The translations under genes and the position numbers were made by a program. Positions 18,360 to 26,126 of a DNA stretch of 64,000 bases are shown piece after piece. The notes below the pieces were generated by a model. The model was given only the letters and a program-made list of their open reading frames with translations, had not been told where the DNA came from and ran no database searches. Positions within the stretch are counted from its first letter, which is position 1; each line of letters begins with the position of its first letter. This DNA comes from Rubrivivax sp. (GTDB taxonomy: Bacteria; Pseudomonadota; Gammaproteobacteria; Burkholderiales; Burkholderiaceae_C), in NCBI GenBank assembly GCA_016707445.1, contig JADJHR010000002.1, positions 62,001 through 126,000 of the forward strand, written 5' to 3'.

Positions 18360-18839
18360 ATGACCGCTCACCCCGCCAAGGTGCTGCTGCTGGGCCTGGC
18401 CCTGGCCACCGGTTGCACCTTGGCCGCCGATACGATCGGCGAGGTCGACACGGTGTTCAAGCTGATCGGCCCCGACCACAAGATCGTCGTCGAAGCCTTC
18501 GACGACCCCAAGGTGCTGGGCGTGACCTGCTATGTGTCGCGTGCCCGGACGGGCGGCATCAAGGGCGCTTTCGGCCTGGCCGAGGACAAGGCCGAGGCCT
18601 CGATCGCCTGCCGCCAGGTCGGCGCTATCAGCTTTGCCAAGCCGCTGCCGCAGCAGGAAGAGGTGTTCAGCGAACGCATGTCGATCCTGTTCAAGAAGCT
18701 GCGCGTCGTGCGCATGGTGGACCTGCGGCGCAACGCCCTGGTCTACCTGACCTACTCTGAGCGCGTCATCGAAGGCTCGCCGCAGAACAGCGTGACGGCG
18801 GTGGCCGTAGACCGCGCCACGCCGATCCCGCTGCGCTGA
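18360..18839 (+). CDS. creA: CreA family protein
   Basis: The protein has 159 residues, with a hydrophobic N-terminal signal ending near 'LATGCTLAADT' and the CreA core ('IGEVDTVFKLIGPDHKIVVE', 'CYVSRARTGGIKGAFGLAED'). CreA is a conserved exported protein of unknown biochemical role. The ATG at 18360 is preceded by an AAAGG eight bases upstream; another in-frame ATG lies at 18345. Whether the Cys after the hydrophobic stretch is lipidated is unclear because the lipobox is imperfect. Confidence 0.9.
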   Translation: MTAHPAKVLLLGLALATGCTLAADTIGEVDTVFKLIGPDHKIVVEAFDDPKVLGVTCYVSRARTGGIKGAFGLAEDKAEASIACRQVGAISFAKPLPQQEEVFSERMSILFKKLRVVRMVDLRRNALVYLTYSERVIEGSPQNSVTAVAVDRATPIPLR

Positions 18840-18884
18840 GGCACCGCACGGCGGCAGTGCGCCTGCGCTGAATTCGGACTCGAA

Positions 18885-20267
18885 TCAGCCGGGAGACGCC
18901 TGCGCCCCCAGCGCCGCCAGCGCGCGCAGGTCGGCCGCCTGGCCCAGGCCCCAGCAGGCCTGGATCAAAGCGCTGCAGCGTTCGGCGCCCAGCACCGGGT
19001 CGGCCATGCCGTGAAACTTGGCTTCGAGCTGCGCATCGCTCATGGGCCTGGCCAGCGAGCCGATCGCGTGCTCGACGAACACGCGCACGCGGCGGCCGTC
19101 GGTCAGCACCGCGGTGACGTCGGCGCTGGCCTCGTCGATCGAATCGTCGACCGTGGCCACCACCTTGCGCCGCAGCGCCACCATGTCAGCGCGGTTGACG
19201 ATGGCGTCGGCAAATTCATCTTCGCCCGCGCGGCCGAAGCTCAGGCCCGCAGCGCAGCCGTGATAGACGCTGAACTTGGCCTGCAGACCGTCGGCAGGCT
19301 CTTTCTTGCCGGTGAGTTCGAGCACCAGCGAATGCACCTTCAGCTCGATGCGCTCGACCAGCTGCGGCGCAACACCCTGGGCGCGCAGCTGCGCGCAGGC
19401 GTCGATGCTGGGGTGGATCACGATGCCGCAGGCAAAGGGCTTGTAGGTGTTGAAGCTGATCTCGAAACGTTGGCCCAGCTCCGAGGTGACCTGCGGCCAG
19501 TCGTTCTTGGTCGAGATGGTCTGCATCATGCCGCGCGGGGCCTCCAGCGCGCGGCTGCTGGCGGTGTAGCCGTGCTGCGCCATCAGCGCCGCCATCAGCC
19601 CGGCGCGCGCCGCGCCGCCGGGATGGAAGGGCTTGGTCATGGTGCCGAACTGCTCGCGCACGCCGATCGGCTGCGACGCCGCGATGCCCAGCGCCATCGC
19701 GGTGCGCGGCGCATCAAGCTGCAGCAGCCGTGCACAGGCCGCGGCCGCGCCCAGCATGCCGGTGCTGCCGGTGATGTGCCAGCCGCGGTCGTAGTGTTCC
19801 GGGTACATCGCGTTGCCGACGCGGCAGCTCACGTCGATGCCCAGCACCAGCGCGTCGATCAGCGCACGGCCGCTGGCGCCGGTCAGCTCGGCCAGCGCCA
19901 GCAGTGCGCTGGCCACCGGCCCGGCCGGATGGATGATGGTCTTGAGGTGGGTGTCGTCGAAGTCGAAGGTGTGCGAGCTGATGCCGTTGATCAGCGCCGC
20001 GCTGGCCACGTCCACACGTTCATGCCGGCCCAGCAGCGTGGCCTGCGCGGCGGGTTGCAGCACCTGCACCGCCGCCAGCGCAGCCTGTGCCGTGTCGTGC
20101 TGCGCCGCCCCGACCGCACAGCCCGCCCAGTTCAGGAAGGTGCGGTGGGCCTCGTGGTCGACGGCGTCGCTCCAGCCGCGTGACGGATGCTTGGCGACGA
20201 AGTCCGCCAGCGTCTGTGTGATCGGCGGGGCATGGTGGTCGGCGGCGACCTGGGTGTTGCGGGCCAT
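18885..20267 (-). CDS. MmgE/PrpD family protein
   Basis: This 460-residue protein is of the MmgE/PrpD superfamily, which includes 2-methylcitrate dehydratase, cis-aconitate decarboxylase and many uncharacterised dehydratases or decarboxylases. Visible family segments are 'SHTFDFDDTHLKTIIHPAGP', 'KPFHPGGAARAGLMAALMAQ' and 'YKPFACGIVIHPSIDA'. It follows a Bug receptor gene under a GntR regulator, an arrangement common in Burkholderiales for catabolism of an organic acid. The substrate is not deducible. Confidence 0.9.
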   Translation of the reverse strand: MARNTQVAADHHAPPITQTLADFVAKHPSRGWSDAVDHEAHRTFLNWAGCAVGAAQHDTAQAALAAVQVLQPAAQATLLGRHERVDVASAALINGISSHTFDFDDTHLKTIIHPAGPVASALLALAELTGASGRALIDALVLGIDVSCRVGNAMYPEHYDRGWHITGSTGMLGAAAACARLLQLDAPRTAMALGIAASQPIGVREQFGTMTKPFHPGGAARAGLMAALMAQHGYTASSRALEAPRGMMQTISTKNDWPQVTSELGQRFEISFNTYKPFACGIVIHPSIDACAQLRAQGVAPQLVERIELKVHSLVLELTGKKEPADGLQAKFSVYHGCAAGLSFGRAGEDEFADAIVNRADMVALRRKVVATVDDSIDEASADVTAVLTDGRRVRVFVEHAIGSLARPMSDAQLEAKFHGMADPVLGAERCSALIQACWGLGQAADLRALAALGAQASPG

Positions 20268-20297
20268 TGAGGGGGATTCCGGGCGAAGTGGGGTGAA

Positions 20298-21263
20298 TCA
20301 GCTGTCGAGCTGGATGTTGCGGGCCTTGGCCAGCGTGGTCCAGCGAGCGATGTCGGCGCGCATGAAGGCGCCGAAGGCCTCGGGGCTCATCGGGTTGGGC
20401 TCGACCGCTTCGATGGCCAGCTTCTCGCGCAGGTCGGGCGCCGTCAGCACGCCGGCCAACGTGTCGTTCAGATGTTTCACCACCACAGCAGGAATTCCCG
20501 CCGGGCCGACCACGCCATACCATTGCTGCGCGTCGAAACCCTTGAAGCCCGACTCGTCCAGTGTGGGCAGGTCCTTGAACAGCGGATGGCGCTGCAGGCC
20601 GGTCACCGCAAGAGGCCGCACGCGGCCCGAGCGGATGTGCGGCACGGCGGCCGCCAGGCCCGGGAACATGGCCTGGGTCTGGCCGCCGATCAGGTCGGTG
20701 AAGGCCGGCGCGATGCCGCGGTAGGGGATGTGCACCATGAACGAGTCGACCTGCTGCTTGAACAGTTCCATCGTCAGGTGCGTCAGCGAGCCCGCGCCAG
20801 CCGAGCCGTAGCTGAGCTTGCCGGGATTGCGGCGCAGGTAGGCGACGAACTCCTTCAAGCTGTTCACCGGCAGTGCGGCGTTGACGACCAGCACGTTGGG
20901 CGTGCCGCCGATCATGCCCACCGGTGTGAAGTCCTTGATCGCATCGTAGGGCAGCCGGCGCGTCGCCGGGCTGGTACCGTGGGTGGCAACATAACCCTGC
21001 ATCAAGGTATAGCCATCGGGTGCGGCACGCAGGGTGGCCTGGCAGGCGATGGTGCCACCGCCGCCGCTCTGGTTGTCGACCACGATGGTCTGTCTGAGCA
21101 CCTGGCCCCAGCGCTCGGTGACGGTGCGGCCGATGAAGTCGCTGCCGCCGCCCGGGGCCACCGGCACGATGTAGCGGATGGGCTTGCTCGGAAAGGCGGA
21201 CTGGGCCAGCGCCGGCAGGGCCAGCAGCGCGGGTGTGGCCTGAAGCAGGTGGCGTCGTTTCAA
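20298..21263 (-). CDS. Bug family (TctC-like) periplasmic substrate-binding protein
   Basis: This 321-residue protein has a signal peptide ('LLQATPALLALPALAQSAFP') and the Bug/TctC core ('YIVPVAPGGGSDFIGRTVTE', 'SGGGGTIACQ', 'YGSAGAGSLTHLTMELFKQQ'). Bug proteins bind carboxylates, amides or nicotinate derivatives. The start is a TTG at 21263 that overlaps the gntR stop as TTGA, with an AAAGGAAA ribosome site upstream; no ATG gives a proper signal peptide. No TctA/TctB permease is in the window, so it may serve another transporter or a sensor. Confidence 0.9.
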   Translation of the reverse strand: MKRRHLLQATPALLALPALAQSAFPSKPIRYIVPVAPGGGSDFIGRTVTERWGQVLRQTIVVDNQSGGGGTIACQATLRAAPDGYTLMQGYVATHGTSPATRRLPYDAIKDFTPVGMIGGTPNVLVVNAALPVNSLKEFVAYLRRNPGKLSYGSAGAGSLTHLTMELFKQQVDSFMVHIPYRGIAPAFTDLIGGQTQAMFPGLAAAVPHIRSGRVRPLAVTGLQRHPLFKDLPTLDESGFKGFDAQQWYGVVGPAGIPAVVVKHLNDTLAGVLTAPDLREKLAIEAVEPNPMSPEAFGAFMRADIARWTTLAKARNIQLDS

Positions 21264-21988
21264 GCGAGTTTCCTTTCGGGGGCTGTGGACGGTGCATCCA
21301 GTGTGATCAGCAGGCGCTGCCGGCCCTGCAGCACATGGGCCTGGGCGAGCTTGTTGGCGCGCTCCTTGGCGCCGGCCACGATGGCTTCGTAGATGCGCCG
21401 GTGTTCGTTGTTCGATCTGCGCATGTTGACCTTGGCGTTGAAGTAGCGTCGCCGATACAGGTGCAGTTCCTTGGCGTGGTCTTCGTAGGCCCGCCGCGCG
21501 CGCTGGTTCGGCCATTGCGTCATCAGCAGCGCATGAAAGCGCAGGTTCAGCAGGTAGTAGCGCTGACCGTCGCCGGTCTCGCAGGCGGTGTCCATGCCGT
21601 CCAGCAGTTGCTCGAATTGCGGTCGGTCGGCATCTTCGAGCAGCTCGGCCGCGTGCTGCGCCGCGTGACCGAACAGCAGCGCGCGCAGCTCGTAGATTTC
21701 CAGCATCTCGCGCACCGAGATCTGGCGCACGAAGACGCCGCGGTTCGGTGCGGGCACCACCAGGCCGATGCCCGTCAGCATGCGGATGGCCTCGCGGATC
21801 GGGCCGCGACTGGTGCCCATGCGCAGGGCCAGCGCGGCTTCGTTCAGCCGCTCGCCGGGCGCGATCTCGCCGCCGTAGATCAGCTGCTGCAGCTGCTCGC
21901 AGATGCCATGTGCCAGCCCCAGCTCGGCCCGCGCCGCACGGGGCGGCGCGGGCGCGGTGCTGCGCGTGCTGACAGTGCGGGAAGGCAT
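21260..21988 (-). CDS. GntR-family (FadR/FCD) transcriptional regulator
   Basis: The protein has 242 residues. An N-terminal winged helix-turn-helix ('GERLNEAALALRMGTSRGPI', 'REAIRMLTGIGLVV') is followed by an all-helical FCD ligand-binding domain ('EMLEIYELRALLFGHAAQHA', 'LNLRFHALLM'). It heads an operon with the Bug receptor and the MmgE/PrpD gene and is divergent from a quinone oxidoreductase gene. I chose the ATG at 21988 because the frame further upstream runs through a palindrome that looks like its operator. Confidence 0.9.
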   Translation of the reverse strand: MPSRTVSTRSTAPAPPRAARAELGLAHGICEQLQQLIYGGEIAPGERLNEAALALRMGTSRGPIREAIRMLTGIGLVVPAPNRGVFVRQISVREMLEIYELRALLFGHAAQHAAELLEDADRPQFEQLLDGMDTACETGDGQRYYLLNLRFHALLMTQWPNQRARRAYEDHAKELHLYRRRYFNAKVNMRRSNNEHRRIYEAIVAGAKERANKLAQAHVLQGRQRLLITLDAPSTAPERKLA

Positions 21989-22036
21989 GCTGCGGATGCT
22001 AGCGCAGCAGATCGCGTTGCGGTGCCAAGTGTTTTC

Positions 22037-22070
22037 GATCATCGACAAAGTGTTGACACTTTGTATGATC
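22037..22070. promoter_or_regulatory. Palindromic operator between gntR and the quinone oxidoreductase gene
   Basis: ACAAAGTG (22045-22052) and its exact reverse complement CACTTTGT (22057-22064) flank TTGA. The dyad extends outward with GATCAT (22037-22042) and ATGATC (22065-22070), offset by two bases. It lies 49 bases upstream of the gntR start and 110 bases upstream of the oxidoreductase start. It is the natural candidate for autoregulation by the GntR protein and control of both divergent transcripts. The binding is inferred. Confidence 0.65.
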
Positions 22071-22179
22071 ACGATCGACACTCGATCCCATGGCCAACCT
22101 GTTGACGCGCTGATCGTGGCCTGCTTTGGCAGCGACGATCACCGCGACAGCCGGCGCCCCCTCTGACCAGGTACTGCCG

Positions 22180-23154
22180 ATGAAGTCCTACACCCTGCGC
22201 GTGGACGGCACACAGGTGCTGCTGCAGCGCGTCGATCTACCTTGTCCCGAACCCGGCCCGGGCCAGCTGCTGTTGAAGATGCACGCGGCCGGCCTGAACC
22301 GCGGCGAATTCATTCCTGGCGGGCTGGTCAAGGGCGGCGCCAGCAAGCCGGCGGGCATGGAAGGGGCGGGCGAGATCGTCGCGCTGGGTGCCGATGTCAG
22401 CAGCCTGCAACCCGGCCAGCGCGTGATGGGGCGCTGCGCCGGCGCTTTCTCGGAATACGCGTTGATGGATGCGCGCGAAGCGCTGCCGGTGCCGGCCGGG
22501 CTGTCGATGCAGGCCGCCGCCGCGGTGCCGCTGGCCTTTCTGGTGGTGCACGACATGCTGGTCTTGCAGGGTCGCCTGCAGGCTGGGCAATGGTTGCTGG
22601 TGACCGGCGTGTCATCGGGCGTGGGCGTGGCCTCGCTGCAGGCCGCCAAGGCCCTGGGCGCGCGCGTGATCGGCACCTCAGGCTCGTCCGACAAGCTGGC
22701 GCGATTGCAGCCGCTGGGGCTGGATTCTTCGATCAACACGCGCGCGCCGGACTTCGCCGGCCGCGTGCTCGACGCCACCGGCGGCCACGGTGCCGACCTG
22801 GTGATCAACACCGTGGGCGGCAGCGTCTTTGCCGAGTGTGTGCGCTGCATGGCCTTCGAGGGCCGGCTGGCCACGGTCGGCTACGTCGACCACCAGCTCA
22901 AGGCCGAGATCGACCTGCAGGCGCTGCACGCCAAGCGCCTGACCTTGTTTGGTGTGTCCAACAAGCTGCGCAATGCCGAGCAGCGCGCTGCCGGTGTCCC
23001 GGCCTTCAAGGCGGATCTGTGGCCGGCGATTGCCGACGGCCGCATCCAACCCTTGGTCGACCGGGTGTTCGCCTTCGACGAGTTGCCGGCCGCGCAGGCC
23101 CACATGCAGGCCAACCAGCACCTGGGCAAGATCGTGCTGAAGATCTTCGACTGA
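22180..23154 (+). CDS. Zinc-free alcohol dehydrogenase / quinone oxidoreductase (MDR superfamily)
   Basis: This 324-residue NADPH-dependent medium-chain dehydrogenase/reductase has an N-terminal GroES-like domain ('AAGLNRGEFIPGG', 'GMEGAGEIVALGADV') and a Rossmann domain with 'VTGVSSGVGVASLQAAKALGA'. It lacks the catalytic and structural zinc ligands of alcohol dehydrogenases, so it is of the quinone oxidoreductase/enoyl reductase type. It is divergent from the GntR operon and may be co-regulated. ATG at 22180 is preferred; the frame is open to 22126. Confidence 0.88.
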   Translation: MKSYTLRVDGTQVLLQRVDLPCPEPGPGQLLLKMHAAGLNRGEFIPGGLVKGGASKPAGMEGAGEIVALGADVSSLQPGQRVMGRCAGAFSEYALMDAREALPVPAGLSMQAAAAVPLAFLVVHDMLVLQGRLQAGQWLLVTGVSSGVGVASLQAAKALGARVIGTSGSSDKLARLQPLGLDSSINTRAPDFAGRVLDATGGHGADLVINTVGGSVFAECVRCMAFEGRLATVGYVDHQLKAEIDLQALHAKRLTLFGVSNKLRNAEQRAAGVPAFKADLWPAIADGRIQPLVDRVFAFDELPAAQAHMQANQHLGKIVLKIFD

Positions 23155-23221
23155 AGGGACCACCCTGCGCCGCATCACGTCGAACTGCAACCCGCTCCGC
23201 ATGCGGGGCCGAGGTCGATGT

Positions 23222-23689
23222 TCAGCGTCCGGGGACTCGCCCGTGTGAGCCGCGCACATGCGCATGGCTGGGCCGATCGGGTGCAACCGGAGCCGCTGCC
23301 GCATGCGCCAGTTCGTTCAGGATCCCGCACTGGCCGGCGGCCTGCACCACGGGACAGGTCTCGCGCAGGGCCTTGAGCTGCCTTTCCAGCTGCTTGAGCT
23401 CGCGGATGCGCGCTGCGACATGGCCGATGTGCTCGTCGAGCAGCGCATTCACGTCGCCGCAGTCTTCGCCGGGTGCGTCCTTGAAGCGCAGCAGCACGCG
23501 GATCTCGTCGAGCGTCATGTCCAGTGATCGGCAATGGCGGATGAAGCTCAGGCGTTCGGTGTGTTCGCTGCCGTACAGGCGGTAGTTGCTGTCGCTGCGC
23601 GGCGCAGGCGGCAGCAGGCCTTCGCGCTCGTAGTAGCGGATGGTCTCCACCGCGGTGCCGGTGGCCGCCGCCAGGGCACCGATCTTCAT
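23222..23689 (-). CDS. MerR-family metal-responsive regulator, CadR/PbrR-like
   Basis: The protein has 155 residues from the ATG at 23689, or 159 if translation begins at the in-frame ATG at 23701. The helix-turn-helix 'ALAAATGTAVETIRYYEREG' and 'LPPAPRSDSNYRLYG' place it in the MerR family. Cysteines at about 77, 112 and 121 ('GEDCGDV', 'ETCPVVQAAGQC') match the Cd(II)/Pb(II) site of CadR/PbrR regulators. It is divergent from a cation transporter gene, and the gap holds a MerR-type promoter. The His/Arg-rich C-terminal tail may also contribute to metal binding. Confidence 0.9.
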   Translation of the reverse strand: MKIGALAAATGTAVETIRYYEREGLLPPAPRSDSNYRLYGSEHTERLSFIRHCRSLDMTLDEIRVLLRFKDAPGEDCGDVNALLDEHIGHVAARIRELKQLERQLKALRETCPVVQAAGQCGILNELAHAAAAPVAPDRPSHAHVRGSHGRVPGR

Positions 23690-23704
23690 CGCTGGGTTCA
23701 TTGC

Positions 23705-23735
23705 TTGACTCTACAGCGGCTTCAGGGTTTCAAAT
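23705..23735 (+). promoter_or_regulatory. MerR-type promoter of the cation transporter gene
   Basis: A -35 TTGACT (23705-23710) and a -10-like TCAAAT (23730-23735) are separated by 19 bases, the lengthened spacer typical of MerR-activated promoters. The spacer region contains the imperfect dyad ACTCTACAG-CGG-CTTCAGGGT, similar to cadmium/lead regulator boxes. It lies 28 bases before the transporter start. Confidence 0.7.
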
Positions 23736-23762
23736 GCCGGCATCGAAGCGAGAGGGCCCGTC

Positions 23763-24398
23763 ATGAGTGCATCCTGCGGCAGCCACGGCTGCAGCCACAC
23801 ACCGCCCGCCCATCGGAGCGCGCGCTACCGACGCGTGCTGTGGTTGGCGCTGATCATCAACGCTGCGATGTTCGTGGTCGAAGCGGTGGGTGGCTGGCGC
23901 GCCGATTCGGTGTCGCTGCTGGCCGACGCGGTCGACTTCTTCGGTGACGCGGCGAACTACGGCGTGTCGTTGCTGGTGCTGGGCATGGCGCTGCAGTGGC
24001 GCGCGCGTGCGGCGCTGCTCAAGGGTCTGAGCATGGGCGTCTTCGGCGTCTTCGTGCTCGGCCGCGCGATCTGGTCCGCGAGCAGCGGTGCCATGCCCGA
24101 GCCCGTCACCATGGGGACCATCGGCAGCCTGGCGCTGGTGGCCAACGTGGTGGTGGCGCTGATGCTCTATGCCTGGCGTGAGGGTGACGCCAACATGCGA
24201 TCGGTGTGGTTGTGCAGCCGCAACGACGCCATCGGCAACCTGGCCGTGATGGTGGCCGCATTCGGCGTGTTCGGCACCGGCAGTGCCTGGCCCGATCTGG
24301 TGGTGGCCAGCGTGATGGCGCTGCTGGCACTGAGCGCGGCACGCGCGGTGGTGCTGCAAGCGCGGCTGGAGCTGCAGCCGGCCGCCGCGCACGTCTGA
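23763..24398 (+). CDS. Cation transporter, CDF-like
   Basis: This 211-residue membrane protein has about six hydrophobic helices. Metal-site motifs are 'DAVDFFGDAANYG' in the second helix and 'SRNDAIGNLAVM' in the fifth, as in the cation diffusion facilitator superfamily. The cytoplasmic C-terminal domain of classical CDF exporters is missing, as in the short ZitB-related group. The N terminus 'MSASCGSHGCSH' is rich in Cys and His and may bind metal. Control by the adjacent CadR/PbrR-like regulator predicts efflux of Cd, Pb, Zn or Co. Confidence 0.85.
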   Translation: MSASCGSHGCSHTPPAHRSARYRRVLWLALIINAAMFVVEAVGGWRADSVSLLADAVDFFGDAANYGVSLLVLGMALQWRARAALLKGLSMGVFGVFVLGRAIWSASSGAMPEPVTMGTIGSLALVANVVVALMLYAWREGDANMRSVWLCSRNDAIGNLAVMVAAFGVFGTGSAWPDLVVASVMALLALSAARAVVLQARLELQPAAAHV

Positions 24399-24420
24399 AA
24401 GTCTGGCGCCACGAAGGCGC

Positions 24421-25287
24421 TCAGCGCATTGCCAATGCCGATTTCGCGCGCGGCGGCGGAAAGCGGGCGTCGATCTGCTGCAGTTCATCGGCACTCAGCA
24501 CCAGCTCGGCCGCCGCCAGGTTGTCGCGCTGATGCTGCGGGTGCACGGCCTTCGGAATCGCGACGACGCCGGGCAGCGACAGCACCCAGGCCAGCGCCAC
24601 CTGCGCTGCCGTGGCGCCACGCGCTGCCGCGATGGCCTGTAGCGTCGGGTCGGCGGCAGCACGGCCCTGGTCGATCGGGCAGTAGGCCATCAGCGGCATG
24701 CCGCGCTGGCGCATCCAGGGCAGCAGGTCGAACTCGGGTCCGCGCTCGCTGACCGACAGATAGACCTGGTTGCACGCACAGCCTGGCGCCGTGCGGTCCG
24801 CGGCCTGCAGCGCGGCCAGTTCCTGCAGGTCGTCGACATCGAAGTTGCTGACCCCCCAGTGCACGATTCGGCCCTGGGCCTGCAGTTCATGCATCGCGGC
24901 CACGGTGTCGGCCAGCGCATGTTGCCCGCGCCAGTGCAGCAGGTAGAGGTCGATGTGATCCAGCTGCAGCCGCTGCAGGCTGCGCGCGCAGGCCGCCAAG
25001 GTGCCGCGGCGGCTGGCATTGTGCGGGTAGACCTTGCTCACGATGAACAGGTCCTGTCGCCGCACGACGCCGTCGCGCAGCGCGCCGGCCAGGGCCTCGC
25101 CGACCACCGTCTCGGCCCCGCCTTCGCCGTACATCTCGGCGCTGTCGATCAGCCGGTAGCCCATGTCGATCGCGCCACGCACCGCAGCCACCTCAGCGGT
25201 GCGTCGGCGGCCCGATTCACCCATCTTCCAGGTGCCCAGGCCGAGCAGGGGCAGGGTGCTGCCATCGGGCATGGAGGCGTTGCGCAT
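24421..25287 (-). CDS. Aldo/keto reductase
   Basis: This 288-residue protein forms a TIM-barrel NADPH-dependent oxidoreductase. The catalytic tetrad is visible: Asp and Tyr in 'LIDSAEMYGEGGAE', Lys in 'FIVSKVYPHN' and His in 'YLLHWRG'. The C-terminal cofactor region reads 'VVAIPKAVHPQHQRDN'. It resembles the YvgN/DkgA-like aldehyde reductases. Start at the ATG at 25287 is supported by GGGAG eight bases upstream. It converges with the cation transporter gene and is divergent from pcm. Confidence 0.92.
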   Translation of the reverse strand: MRNASMPDGSTLPLLGLGTWKMGESGRRRTAEVAAVRGAIDMGYRLIDSAEMYGEGGAETVVGEALAGALRDGVVRRQDLFIVSKVYPHNASRRGTLAACARSLQRLQLDHIDLYLLHWRGQHALADTVAAMHELQAQGRIVHWGVSNFDVDDLQELAALQAADRTAPGCACNQVYLSVSERGPEFDLLPWMRQRGMPLMAYCPIDQGRAAADPTLQAIAAARGATAAQVALAWVLSLPGVVAIPKAVHPQHQRDNLAAAELVLSADELQQIDARFPPPRAKSALAMR

Positions 25288-25370
25288 CGAATTCTCCCGG
25301 AACATTGCGGCAGATCATCGCAGGCGACGGCCATGCGCCGCGCCCGAACAGGGCTTGCGATACTCGCTGC

Positions 25371-26024
25371 ATGACCAACGACGACCACCGCCGCGCGGCC
25401 ATGGTCGAGCGCGACATTGCCGGCCGGGGCATCACCGATGCCCGCGTGCTGGCGGCGATGCGCGCCGTGCCGCGCGAACATTTTGTGCCCGCCAACCTGC
25501 GCCAGCGCGCCTTCGACGACAGGCCCTTGCCGATCGGTAACGCTCAGACCATCTCGCAACCCTACATCGTGGCACTGATGGCGCAGGCGCTGCAGTTGCA
25601 GGGTGACGAGCACGTGCTCGAGATCGGCACCGGTTCGGGCTACGGCGCCGCGGTGCTGGCGCGCCTGTGCCGCCATGTCGACACCGTCGAGCGCATCAGC
25701 GACCTGGCCGACCGTGCACGACAGCAGCTGGCCGACCTGGGTGTGACCAACGTCGATGTGCATGGCGGTGACGGCACGCTGGGTTGGCCCGCCGCCGCGC
25801 CGTTCGACGCCATCGTCGTCACCGCCGGCGGGCCTTCGGTGCCGCCGGCGCTGCAGGCGCAGCTGGCACCGGGCGGCCGGCTGGTGATGCCGGTGGGCGC
25901 ACAGCACGGCGGACAGGACCTGCTGCGCCTGACACGCAGCGGCGGTGACGACTTTCGCACCGAGTCGCTGTGCGGGGTGGCGTTCGTGCCGCTGCTGGGC
26001 GCGCAGGGCTGGCCTGAAGCCTGA
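25371..26024 (+). CDS. pcm: Protein-L-isoaspartate O-methyltransferase
   Basis: This 217-residue methyltransferase repairs isoaspartyl residues using S-adenosylmethionine. Family motifs are 'MRAVPREHFVPANLRQRAF', 'GNAQTISQPYIVALM' and the SAM loop 'VLEIGTGSGYGAAVLARL'. The ATG at 25371 gives the usual length; an open frame extends 22 codons upstream. It stands alone, divergent from the aldo/keto reductase. Confidence 0.93.
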   Translation: MTNDDHRRAAMVERDIAGRGITDARVLAAMRAVPREHFVPANLRQRAFDDRPLPIGNAQTISQPYIVALMAQALQLQGDEHVLEIGTGSGYGAAVLARLCRHVDTVERISDLADRARQQLADLGVTNVDVHGGDGTLGWPAAAPFDAIVVTAGGPSVPPALQAQLAPGGRLVMPVGAQHGGQDLLRLTRSGGDDFRTESLCGVAFVPLLGAQGWPEA

Positions 26025-26126
26025 GTCGGCTCGGACGGCGCGCCGGCCCGGATAGGGGAAAGCGCGGGCACCGGCCGACGGTGTGCAATGGACACTCAGA
26101 CCACCCTTGCAGCCCGGAGCCAAGCC

